Assembly (NCBI RefSeq): GCF_001457815.1
Contig: NZ_LN898221.1
Location: 825,053 to 889,052, forward strand
Length of the DNA stretch: 64,000 nucleotides
Source: Vitreoscilla massiliensis
GTDB lineage: Bacteria; Pseudomonadota; Gammaproteobacteria; Burkholderiales; Neisseriaceae
Reading direction: 5' to 3'
The position numbers and the translations under genes were made by a program. This document shows positions 24,551-32,029 of the stretch, in pieces. The first letter of the stretch is position 1. Every line of letters begins with the position of its first letter. The notes beneath the pieces were generated by a model. It had not been told where the DNA came from. It saw nothing but the letters and a program-made list of their open reading frames with translations, and did no database searches.

Positions 24551-25510
24551 TTACGCTCTTGCTTCAAGTGTCTGGCTTTGCACTTCAGGTTCAGCCATCG
24601 CTTGTTGCCACGCTTCTATGCCGCCATTGAGTACCAAGGCTGGCAAACCGCGTTTGCGCAAAATCGCCGCCGCTTTCACCGCCGAAGCATCATTCGGGCA
24701 AGAACAAAACGTCACCAATACCTCACTGTCGCGCCAAGCCGCTGGCAAGTCTGCATGCAAAAGGGGTATGGCCACCGCCTCAGCGCCTTCTATGCCCGCC
24801 TCCCACGCCATGCCTTCCACTTGGCCGCGCACATCCAACACCTGCACACGAGTAGGCGATTGCAACAAAGTCCACAATTCCAAGGCTTGTATCTTGGGGA
24901 TGCGTGCGCGCAAACGGTTCATGCGCCAGCGCCGCCACAGGCGGTAAGCGATGTAGAGACTCAGCAACACCAACAATGCCAATACCGCCATGCTGCCAAA
25001 CTCTGCCAACACCTCCAGCAAACGATTGATTTGGCTGTGAAACAACACGCCCAAAGCCACACCACTGCCCGCCCATAACAGCGCACCAGCAAAATTAAAC
25101 AGCAAAAACGTGCCCAAACGCATGCCCATCGCTCCGGCCATAGGCGGTGCAAACGTCGACAAACCGGGAATAAATTTGGACAGCAATAAGGTCGCCACAC
25201 CCGATTTGGCAAAACTCAATTCGCTTTTGCGCACGCAAGTATCGGGCGAGATGGAGATCTTGCACATCACCGCCAAGATGCGTTGCCCATAGCGGCGGCC
25301 AGCGTAAAACCACAGCACATCTGCCAGCAACGACGCCAGCGAAGCCAACACCACCGCCAGCAAGGCCAGCAACGTGGTATCGGTGTATTGCGCGCCCGAC
25401 AACAGCAAAAACGGATACGACGGCATCGGTGCCCCCACTTGCTCAACAAACACCGCCACAAACAATGCCAACAAGCCGTGGGTTTGGTAAAAAGCCAATA
25501 AAGACGACAT
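24551..25510 (-). CDS. DedA (VTT-domain) membrane protein fused to a rhodanese domain
   Basis: A 319-residue fusion. Residues 1-195 are a DedA/SNARE-associated domain with E-x-x-G-x-P near the N-terminus (VEQVGAPMPSYPFLLLSGA), the conserved glycine/arginine block SKFIPGLSTFAPPMAGAMGM (variant of FxRFxPxxR) and a cluster of hydrophobic helices. Residues 215-305 are a rhodanese domain: VQVLDVRGQVEGMAWEAGIE, then VTFCSCPNDASAVKAAAIL with the active-site Cys, and VLNGGIEAWQQA. DedA proteins are lipid scramblases or flippases in the inner membrane; the rhodanese should face the cytoplasm and carry persulfide or act as a phosphatase-like domain. Monocistronic. Confidence 0.92.
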   Translation of the reverse strand: MSSLLAFYQTHGLLALFVAVFVEQVGAPMPSYPFLLLSGAQYTDTTLLALLAVVLASLASLLADVLWFYAGRRYGQRILAVMCKISISPDTCVRKSELSFAKSGVATLLLSKFIPGLSTFAPPMAGAMGMRLGTFLLFNFAGALLWAGSGVALGVLFHSQINRLLEVLAEFGSMAVLALLVLLSLYIAYRLWRRWRMNRLRARIPKIQALELWTLLQSPTRVQVLDVRGQVEGMAWEAGIEGAEAVAIPLLHADLPAAWRDSEVLVTFCSCPNDASAVKAAAILRKRGLPALVLNGGIEAWQQAMAEPEVQSQTLEARA

Positions 25511-25651
25511 ATTTGACTCGATTTTTAAAGTAATTCTATTATATAGACAATAGCAGATGGTATTAAGATGGCTAGCGGAAAACTGGGTTTCTGATAGTGA
25601 AAAGCAATTATCACTGGAATAGGAGTTTTTTTATTAACAGATAGGAATGCT

Positions 25652-26068
25652 ATGTACATTACAATAGAGAACAAAAATAAAGAATTCATTGAAGAAGAAA
25701 TTCTTTCCAAAAAATACATCCCATGCACATGCAGTATTAAATGGGATTTATTTGAAATTTCTTTCCACGAATACCATTTAAAGGATTTAATCTTAGAAGT
25801 AAAAGATTTCGATATCCGCCAATTAGGGGAGTATTTACCACTTGGTGCTGGTGGAGAGTGGTATGCGATTACATCAAGCTTAATCACAATCAAAAAACCA
25901 GAAAATTCAGCAACAGATTTAATAATCCATGACTTAGGATTGTATGATCATCATGTTGGCTGGCATTGGATGTATTTCGGAGGTGTTTTAACCGATGATT
26001 ATTGCTGGGACGGTATTGAATCAAGAGAGGATGATGGTCTTATCAAAACGTTTCCATTAAAGCTTTAA
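25652..26068 (+). CDS. Orphan AT-rich gene, unknown protein (immunity-like in character)
   Basis: I do not recognise this 138-residue protein. It starts at an ATG after AGGAAT, is soluble, acidic and rich in aromatic residues (LYDHHVGWHWMYFGG, DDYCWDGIESREDDG). Base composition is far more AT-rich than its neighbours, which suggests horizontal transfer. Single small acidic genes with this look are often immunity proteins for contact-dependent or polymorphic toxins, but no toxin gene is near, so that is only a suggestion. The reverse strand has a shadow frame that lacks a ribosome binding site. Confidence 0.65.
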   Translation: MYITIENKNKEFIEEEILSKKYIPCTCSIKWDLFEISFHEYHLKDLILEVKDFDIRQLGEYLPLGAGGEWYAITSSLITIKKPENSATDLIIHDLGLYDHHVGWHWMYFGGVLTDDYCWDGIESREDDGLIKTFPLKL

Positions 26069-26236
26069 GAAAGTTTCGTTTCTAAATACCTAAGCAGTTT
26101 TATGACTCTTGTACCTTGCACCTGTGTCAATTGCCTTATTTTGCAATGGTGGACAACTCCATACTGATTTGAAACATACTTGCCTTTATGCCTCTCTCAA
26201 TCCCAATATGAATTTAAGGCTATTTTCTGCACTCTC

Positions 26237-26273
26237 AAAAAAGCGGCCTGTAACATATACAGGCCGCTTTTTT
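26237..26273. terminator. Inverted DUS pair terminator
   Basis: AAAAAAGCGGCCTGTA and TACAGGCCGCTTTTTT form a 16-bp perfect stem around ACATA, between convergent genes. Confidence 0.85.
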
Positions 26274-26334
26274 GATTAGTGGAGGCAGAACAGGGTTTTA
26301 TCAATCACATCCACAAACAGTCATGGTCTAACGC

Positions 26335-27144
26335 TCAATCCTCATGCGGCTCATGGTAAGCGGCCGTGCCCTTGTTCCAATAGCTGGCATAACGCACAGC
26401 GTCTTTGTCCCAACCCCCAGCTAAGAACCATTCGCGCAATTGGCGTGCTTGTTCGCGCTCGCACGCAATCCACACTTGCACATCGGTTTTGGGCAAATTC
26501 AAGCCATCTAAGGCTGGCAACATAAACGCCTCGCTGGCAGCGGCTTTGCCATTGCGGTGCACCCAAGTAGCAGCCACGCTGGCGGCGCTGGGCAAGGCCA
26601 CTTCGTCAGCGGCGTTGTTCACTTCGGCAATGACATGGGCTGTGGCAGTTGCTGGCAATTCGCTCAAGCGGCGGCGAATGGCGGGCAAAGCGGTTTCGTC
26701 ACCTATCAATACATAGTGTTGCAAATCCATAGGCAAGACGATGGAGCCGCGCGGGCCGGCGATGCCGATTTCATCGCCCACTTGCGCACTTTTCGCCCAC
26801 GATGTGGCAGGGCCAGCGTCGTGGATGGCGAATTCCAAAGCCAAGCGTTCACCAACCAAGTCTATGCCAGTGGGCGTGTATTCGCGCACTGCTGGTTTGG
26901 CCACGCCTTCGGGAAACACCACGCCTTTGTCACCGACTTGTGGCAGGTGCAATTCGCCGGCGGCATTGGGGAAAAAGGCTTTTAAATGATCGTCGAAACT
27001 GGCGCTGTTGAAACTGCCCAAATCATCGCCGCTAAAGGTAAAACGCTTCAGGCTCGCGCTCAAATCTTCGATTTTTTCCACGCGCAAACGGCGGATTTTG
27101 ATGTCGTGACGCACACGTTGCAATTTAGTTTGACTGCTACTCAT
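26335..27144 (-). CDS. Siderophore-interacting flavoprotein (SIP/ViuB family ferric reductase)
   Basis: A 269-residue FAD/NAD(P)H-binding reductase that releases iron from siderophores in the cytoplasm. Visible features: an N-terminal FAD barrel with RFTFSGDDLGSF and VREYTPTGIDL, which matches the R-x-Y-T-P flavin motif, GPATSWAKSAQVGDEIGIAG, and a C-terminal SIP domain with YVLIGDETALPAIRRRL, CEREQARQLREWF and YWNKGTAAYHEPHED, the typical ending of the family. The start is set at 27144, not at the ATG two codons earlier, because AGGAG is eight bases from the former and two from the latter. A weak Fur-like site covers the start region. Monocistronic, bounded by DUS terminators on both sides. 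Confidence 0.93.
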   Translation of the reverse strand: MSSSQTKLQRVRHDIKIRRLRVEKIEDLSASLKRFTFSGDDLGSFNSASFDDHLKAFFPNAAGELHLPQVGDKGVVFPEGVAKPAVREYTPTGIDLVGERLALEFAIHDAGPATSWAKSAQVGDEIGIAGPRGSIVLPMDLQHYVLIGDETALPAIRRRLSELPATATAHVIAEVNNAADEVALPSAASVAATWVHRNGKAAASEAFMLPALDGLNLPKTDVQVWIACEREQARQLREWFLAGGWDKDAVRYASYWNKGTAAYHEPHED

Positions 27145-27154
27145 TCTCATTACT
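27136..27154 (-). promoter_or_regulatory. Weak Fur-box-like sequence over the SIP gene start
   Basis: On the minus strand AGTAATGAGAATGAGTAGC agrees with the 19-bp Fur consensus GATAATGATAATCATTATC at about 13 positions. It overlaps the ribosome binding site and start codon. Iron control would make sense for this gene, but the match is partial. Confidence 0.3.
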
Positions 27155-27162
27155 CCTGTTTA

Positions 27163-27197
27163 AAAAAGCGGCCTGTAAGCGTTTACAGGCCGCTTTT
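27163..27197. terminator. Inverted DUS pair between ybiT and SIP genes
   Basis: AAAAGCGGCCTGTAA and TTACAGGCCGCTTTT with GCG(T) loop. It sits at the 3' side of ybiT and just ahead of the SIP gene, on the same strand as neither alone. Confidence 0.75.
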
Positions 27198-27202
27198 AAT
27201 GC

Positions 27203-28831
27203 TTAAATCACGCCTTTTTTAGACAAATACGTTTCGTAATCGCCTAAGAAGTAGTCGTAACCGCCATTACCGTCCAATTCCAAGATTTGCGTGGCCAAAG
27301 AGCTGACAAACTGACGGTCGTGCGAAACGAAAATCAAAGTGCCAGGAAATTTGTCCAAAGCCATGTTCAAAGACTCGATGCTTTCCATGTCCATGTGGTT
27401 GGTCGGTTCGTCCATCACCATCACGTTTGGTTTTTGCAAAATCAATTTGCCGTACAACATGCGGCCTTTTTCACCACCAGAGAGCACACGCACGTTTTTG
27501 GTGACATCGTTGCTGCCAAACAACAAACGGCCCAAAGTACCGCGGATGACTTGCTCGTCGTCGCCTTCCAAACCCCATTGGCGCATCCAAGTGGTCAAGT
27601 CGTCGTCGCAATCAAAGTCGTTTTCGTGATCTTGTGGATAGTAACCAATATTGGCTTTTTCCGCCCATTTCACCGAGCCTTGGTCCGCCACCACGCCTTC
27701 GGCATATTCAGGTTTGAATGCGCCCGCGAGCAGTTTTAACAAAGTGGATTTACCGGCGCCGTTCGGGCCGATGATGGCCAAGCGCTCGCCCGCTTCCATG
27801 ATGAAATTGATGTCTTTGAACAATTGCTTGTCAAAGCCTTTGCTCAAGCCATTGATTTCCACCGCTTGACGGTGCAATTTGGCTTTTTCATCCGGTTCAA
27901 AACGGATGTAAGGGTTTTGACGGGTAGACGGTTTCACTTCCACCATTTCGTCTTTGATCTTGTCCGCTTGTTTCAAACGTGACGTGGCCTGACGCGCTTT
28001 GGATTTGTTGGCAGAGAAACGCGCCACGAATTCTTGCAATTCTTGCAATTTTTCTTTGGCTTTGGCGTTGTCTTTCATCGCACGTTCACGCGATTGGGCG
28101 CTGGCCAACATGTAATCGTCGTAATTGCCAGGGTAAGTGGTCACGGTGCCGTAATCCACGTCGGCGGTGTGGGTACACACTTCATTCAAAAAGTGACGGT
28201 CATGTGAAATGATGATCATGGTGGAATCGTATTGATTCAAAGTGTCTTCCAACCAGCGGATGGTGTTGATGTCCAAGTTATTGGTTGGCTCGTCCAAGAG
28301 CAATACATCTGGTTTGGAGAACAAAGCCTGCGCCAACAACACGCGCAGTTTGAAACCCGGTGCCACTTCGCTCATGTTCGCTTGGTGTAAGGCTTCTTCT
28401 ATGCCCACACCCGACAACAAAGCACCGGCACGTGCTTCGGCGGTATAGCCATCGTATTCAGCAAACTTGCCTTCCAATTCGGCCGCGCGCATGTAGTCGT
28501 CTTCAGTGGCTTCCATATTGGCATAAATGGCATCGCGTTCGGTCATCGCAGCCCACATTTCAGTGTGACCCATCATCACCACGTCCAACACACGCATGTC
28601 TTCATACGCAAATTGGTCTTGGCGCAATTTACCCAAACGCACACCATTTTCAATCGCCACCTCGCCACTGGTTTGCTCCAAGTCCCCACCCAAGATTTTC
28701 ATAAAAGTGGATTTGCCTGAGCCATTGGCACCGATGAGACCATAGCGGTTGCCCTCGCCAAATTTCACCGACACATTTTCAAACAAAGGCTTGGCGCCAA
28801 ACTGCATGGTCAAATTGTTCGTGCTGATCAC
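27203..28831 (-). CDS. ybiT: ABC-F family ATPase, YbiT-like ribosome-associated factor
   Basis: A 542-residue soluble protein with two ABC ATPase halves and no membrane segment. The first half has GANGSGKSTFMKIL and the YbiT-type signature MSEVAPGFKLRVLLAQALF, followed by LLLDEPTNNLDINTIRWLED; the second has GPNGAGKSTLLKLL, VLSGGEKGRMLYGKL and VMVMDEPTNHMDMESIE. The linker between them (ERAMKDNAKAKEKLQELQEF) is the P-site tRNA interaction motif region. ABC-F proteins act on the ribosome E site during stalled translation. The start is GTG at 28829-28831, after AAGGACACACCAAC. Monocistronic. Confidence 0.94.
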   Translation of the reverse strand: MISTNNLTMQFGAKPLFENVSVKFGEGNRYGLIGANGSGKSTFMKILGGDLEQTSGEVAIENGVRLGKLRQDQFAYEDMRVLDVVMMGHTEMWAAMTERDAIYANMEATEDDYMRAAELEGKFAEYDGYTAEARAGALLSGVGIEEALHQANMSEVAPGFKLRVLLAQALFSKPDVLLLDEPTNNLDINTIRWLEDTLNQYDSTMIIISHDRHFLNEVCTHTADVDYGTVTTYPGNYDDYMLASAQSRERAMKDNAKAKEKLQELQEFVARFSANKSKARQATSRLKQADKIKDEMVEVKPSTRQNPYIRFEPDEKAKLHRQAVEINGLSKGFDKQLFKDINFIMEAGERLAIIGPNGAGKSTLLKLLAGAFKPEYAEGVVADQGSVKWAEKANIGYYPQDHENDFDCDDDLTTWMRQWGLEGDDEQVIRGTLGRLLFGSNDVTKNVRVLSGGEKGRMLYGKLILQKPNVMVMDEPTNHMDMESIESLNMALDKFPGTLIFVSHDRQFVSSLATQILELDGNGGYDYFLGDYETYLSKKGVI

Positions 28832-29014
28832 GTTGGTGTGTCCTTCAAAAAACGGTTAATCAATATCAAAACGGGCTATTTTAGCACGTTGTGGGCTTAT
28901 TTTGCTGTATCAAGCGTTTTTGTATGTGAGTTCTTAGCCAAAACAAATCAATTATTTAAGCTGGGTAGCTTGGCATCTTAACTTAACTTAAATCATTCAA
29001 AACACTTCAAAACT

Positions 29015-29042
29015 TTGGCAGCGCTTAAAAATACGCTACAAT
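29015..29042 (+). promoter_or_regulatory. Sigma70-type promoter of dapA
   Basis: TTGGCA at 29015-29020 and TACAAT at 29037-29042 with a 16-base spacer; transcription should begin near 29049 and leave a leader of about 44 bases before the dapA ATG. Confidence 0.65.
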
Positions 29043-29092
29043 TGCCAGCATTTTCTAAAAAACGACTATTGGTAGTTATTAAGGCTCATAAC

Positions 29093-29968
29093 ATGATTAA
29101 AGGCAGTATTGTTGCCATCGTCACCCCGATGCACGCAGATGGTGCGGTGGATTTTGAACGTTTCAAAAACCTGATTGATTGGCACATAGACAACGGTACC
29201 CAAGCCATCGTACCTGTAGGTACCACTGGTGAAACCGCGACTTTAAGTATGGACGAACACTTGGCTGTGGTTGAGTGTGCCGTGAAACACGCCAATAAGC
29301 GCATCCCAATTATTGCGGGCGCAGGTGCCAATAACACCGCCGAAGCCATCCATTTGTCACGCGAATGTGAAGCCTTGGGTGCTGATTACACCTTGTCTGT
29401 GGTGCCTTACTACAACAAACCTTCACAAGAAGGCATCTACCAACACTTCAAAACCATCGCTGAGGCGTCTGCCATTCCGATGATTGTGTACAACGTACCG
29501 GGTCGCACCGTGGTAGACATGTCCAATGACACCATTTTGCGCTTGGCCGAAATTGACAACATCGTTGGCGTGAAAGAAGCCTCGGGTGACATCGCCCGCG
29601 CTTGTGATTTGGTCAAACGCGCACCTGCTGATTTCAATTTGTTGTCTGGCGACGACAATACCGCTATGGCATTCATGTTGTGTGGTGGCCACGGCGTCAT
29701 CAGCGTGACCGCCAACGTTGCACCACGTGCCTTCAGTGCCATGTGTGATGCTGCTTTGGCCGGTGATGTGCTCAAAGCACGCGAGTTGAATAACCCATTG
29801 CAAGCCTTGCATCGCGATATGTTCTGTGAAGCCAGCCCTGCCCCAGCCAAATGGGCGATGGCACAATTGAACATCATCGAGCCGCATTTGCGCTTGCCTA
29901 TTTTACCGATGACGGCCAATGGCGAAGCCCAAGTGCGACTGGCCATGCAAGAAGCAGGCTTAATCTAA
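29093..29968 (+). CDS. dapA: 4-hydroxy-tetrahydrodipicolinate synthase
   Basis: DapA condenses pyruvate with aspartate semialdehyde at the start of the lysine/diaminopimelate branch. The 291-residue TIM barrel starts at the ATG at 29093, one residue short of the E. coli enzyme's 292. Key residues are in place: Thr44-Thr45 in PVGTTGETAT, Tyr133 in IVYNVPGR, and the Schiff-base Lys161 in VGVKEASGD. A longer frame from 29015 would start inside the promoter and is rejected. The next gene, bamC, begins 17 bases downstream and is co-transcribed, as in E. coli dapA-nlpB. Confidence 0.97.
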   Translation: MIKGSIVAIVTPMHADGAVDFERFKNLIDWHIDNGTQAIVPVGTTGETATLSMDEHLAVVECAVKHANKRIPIIAGAGANNTAEAIHLSRECEALGADYTLSVVPYYNKPSQEGIYQHFKTIAEASAIPMIVYNVPGRTVVDMSNDTILRLAEIDNIVGVKEASGDIARACDLVKRAPADFNLLSGDDNTAMAFMLCGGHGVISVTANVAPRAFSAMCDAALAGDVLKARELNNPLQALHRDMFCEASPAPAKWAMAQLNIIEPHLRLPILPMTANGEAQVRLAMQEAGLI

Positions 29969-29985
29969 CCATTTTAGGGGTAAGG

Positions 29986-31104
29986 ATGAACAAAACCGTA
30001 CAACTGACCATCGTGGCCGCCAGCTTGATTGGCTTGGCCGCATGTTCTAGCAGTAAAAAAGAAGATTTGAATTACAAATCGACTGTGAAAGCGGAAAAAA
30101 CCCGTTTAGACGTCCCACCCGATTTAACCGACCCTAACCAAGGCAATCGCTATGTGATACCAGCCGGTTCAGGTGCGGTGCGTGCCAGCGACGTTAACCG
30201 CGCCAATGGCCAAAAAGTGACCAAAGCCGACCAAAAAGTGTTGGAACAAATCAGCAATATGCGCATGACCAGCGATGGCAGCCAACGCTGGTTGGTGATT
30301 GATGGCGTGAACGCGCAAGAAATCTGGCCACAATTGAAAGTGTTCTGGCAAGAAATGGGCTTTACCATCGGTTCAGAAGAGCCGGGCATCGGTTTTATGG
30401 AAACCGACTGGGCGGAAAACCGCGCCAAATTGCCTAACGATGGTTTCCGTTTCTTATTGGAAAAAGTCGGCTTGGGCAGCGTGTACTCGACTTCTGAACG
30501 CGACAAATTCATTTCGCGCATGGAACGCACCGACAAAGGCATACGCGTGTCATTTGTGCACAAAGGCATGGAAGAGGTTTACACCAGCCGCAGCAAAGAC
30601 AATACCGTGTGGCAACCACGCCCTAGCGACCCTAACTTAGAAGCCGCATTCTTGGGCCGCTTCATGCAGCGTTTTGGTTCTAGCGAAGAAGCGATTAAGC
30701 AACAATTGGACAGCACCAAAACTGCCGCCGCCAGCGAATTTGCCACCATTGATGGCAAGAGCGTCATCGTTAAAGGCGATGCCGAGCGCAATTGGCGCCG
30801 TGTGGGCTTGGCCTTGGACCGCGTTGGCTTGACCGTGCGCCAAGTGGAACAGTCGCAACGCATTTACATCGTGCAACCGACTACCGCCGAAAGCGCCGCT
30901 GTCAGCAATGAAAAACCGGGCTTGTTCAAACGTGTGTTCAGTCGCAAGAAAAAAGAAACCGCGACCGTGCGCGACAACTTGGTGGTGAAATTGGTGCCAG
31001 TACAAGGTGGCGACCGTTTGGTGATTTTGGACAAACACGCTGCGCCTTATGAAGGCAGTGACTTAAATCAATACTTAAGCCGTTTACAAACCGAATTGCG
31101 TTAA
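29986..31104 (+). CDS. bamC: Outer membrane assembly lipoprotein BamC
   Basis: BamC is an accessory lipoprotein of the BAM complex that inserts beta-barrel proteins into the outer membrane. The 372-residue product has a signal peptide with lipobox LAACSSS, an unstructured N-terminal region with PPDLTDPNQGNRYVIP, which is the BamD-binding type segment, and two helix-grip domains separated by a linker. It starts after GGGGTAAGG; the frame extending back to 29851 overlaps dapA and is rejected. It follows dapA as in E. coli, where the gene was first called nlpB or dapX. Longer than the 344 residues of E. coli BamC. Ends at a strong terminator. Confidence 0.93.
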   Translation: MNKTVQLTIVAASLIGLAACSSSKKEDLNYKSTVKAEKTRLDVPPDLTDPNQGNRYVIPAGSGAVRASDVNRANGQKVTKADQKVLEQISNMRMTSDGSQRWLVIDGVNAQEIWPQLKVFWQEMGFTIGSEEPGIGFMETDWAENRAKLPNDGFRFLLEKVGLGSVYSTSERDKFISRMERTDKGIRVSFVHKGMEEVYTSRSKDNTVWQPRPSDPNLEAAFLGRFMQRFGSSEEAIKQQLDSTKTAAASEFATIDGKSVIVKGDAERNWRRVGLALDRVGLTVRQVEQSQRIYIVQPTTAESAAVSNEKPGLFKRVFSRKKKETATVRDNLVVKLVPVQGGDRLVILDKHAAPYEGSDLNQYLSRLQTELR

Positions 31105-31121
31105 TGTTGCGACTTCTTGCC

Positions 31122-31146
31122 AAGGCAGCTTCAGGCTGCCTTTTTT
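31122..31146 (+). terminator. bamC terminator containing a foreign-dialect uptake word
   Basis: AAGGCAGC (31122-31129) and GCTGCCTT (31135-31142) form an 8-bp stem with a 5-base loop followed by TTTT. The right arm with loop reads TTCAGGCTGCCTT, whose complement contains AGGCAGCCTGAA, the DUS dialect reported for Kingella-type Neisseriaceae. Confidence 0.8.
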
Positions 31147-31152
31147 AACGAT

Positions 31153-31401
31153 ATGACTATGAAAACCAATCTTGTTCGCCGCGCCTTATTGGCAGTGGTG
31201 TTGTTCACTGTTTTGTTTGCACTGTTGATGGTGGCAGCCGCGTATTTCTGGACGCACGACAGTGGCCGCGTGGCCATCATCTGCTTCATCGCCGCTTTTG
31301 TCTCCATGCTGTGCCAAATCGGCAGCATCTTGCTGTTTGCCCGCCACAAGCAAAAACAGGCGTGGCTGCAACAACAAAGGAAAACCAACGATGTTCAATG
31401 A
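31153..31401 (+). CDS. Small inner-membrane protein upstream of rdgB
   Basis: A protein of about 82 residues with two hydrophobic helices (RRALLAVVLFTVLFALLMVA and ICFIAAFVSMLCQIGSILLF) and a basic, Gln-rich cytoplasmic tail. The start is either 31153 or the ATG two codons later; the ribosome binding site is weak. It overlaps the start of rdgB by 11 bases, so the genes are translationally linked. I do not know a function for it; conserved position next to rdgB would be the thing to compare. It lies after the bamC terminator, so probably has its own promoter or depends on read-through. Confidence 0.7.
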   Translation: MTMKTNLVRRALLAVVLFTVLFALLMVAAAYFWTHDSGRVAIICFIAAFVSMLCQIGSILLFARHKQKQAWLQQQRKTNDVQ

Positions 31402-32029
31402 AATCGTGTTGGCCAGCAACAATGCTGGCAAATTGCGTGAATTCACGGCTTTTTTCGAGCCTTACGGCGTTAAAGTCATCCCGCAAGGGGAATTGAACGT
31501 GCCTGAGTGCCCAGAGCCGCACTGCACGTTTGTGGAAAATGCCTTGGCCAAAGCGCGCCATGCCAGCTTGGTTACAGGCCGCCCTGCTTTGGCCGACGAT
31601 TCAGGCATATGCGCCACCGCTTTAAATGGCGCACCCGGTGTGCATTCGGCTCGCTATGCCGGCGAACACAAAAACGATGCCGACAACAACACCAAACTGG
31701 GCTTGGCCTTGCAAGGTGAAGCCAATAAAGAAGTGTGGTATGTGTGCGTGTTGGTATTGGTGCGTTCGCACGACGACCCACAACCGATTATCTTAGACGG
31801 CGTGTGGCAAGGCGAATGGCAAGACGAGGCGCGTGGTGACAATGGCTTTGGTTACGACCCGCATTTTTATGTCACCCAATACAAGCAAACCGCCGCCGAA
31901 ATTTCCACCACGCTGAAAAACCGCATCAGCCACCGTGGCCGTGCCATGTTGGGCTTGATGCAAAAAATGGACGAGTTGTTTCACTTACACGGTTTAGAAG
32001 TGCCAGAAAAAGCGTTTTTCAATGATTGA
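31391..32029 (+). CDS. rdgB: dITP/XTP pyrophosphatase (RdgB/HAM1 family)
   Basis: RdgB hydrolyses dITP, ITP and XTP to keep deaminated purines out of DNA and RNA. The 212-residue protein shows the family signatures LASNNAGKLREF, the T-F-V-E-N-A-L-x-K-A-R-H block (CTFVENALAKARHAS), the catalytic LADDSGICATALNGAPGVHSARYAGEH segment, DNGFGYDPHFY and the ISHRGRAM motif. A DUS is embedded at about 31573 and encodes VTGRPALADD, so the uptake word lies in the active-site coding. It overlaps the upstream small membrane gene and the downstream hemW, forming a tight three-gene set. Confidence 0.96.
   Translation: MFNEIVLASNNAGKLREFTAFFEPYGVKVIPQGELNVPECPEPHCTFVENALAKARHASLVTGRPALADDSGICATALNGAPGVHSARYAGEHKNDADNNTKLGLALQGEANKEVWYVCVLVLVRSHDDPQPIILDGVWQGEWQDEARGDNGFGYDPHFYVTQYKQTAAEISTTLKNRISHRGRAMLGLMQKMDELFHLHGLEVPEKAFFND

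Noticed and set aside
25525..25893. Minus-strand AT-rich frame opposite the orphan gene
   Set aside because: No ribosome binding site and overlaps a plus-strand frame that has a good start signal.
28856..28869. FNR-like site before ybiT (TTAATCAATATCAA)
   Set aside because: One mismatch in a conserved position and no reason to expect oxygen control; weak on its own.
29851..29985. Upstream extension of bamC
   Set aside because: It overlaps the end of dapA in another frame; the shorter start gives a proper lipoprotein signal peptide.
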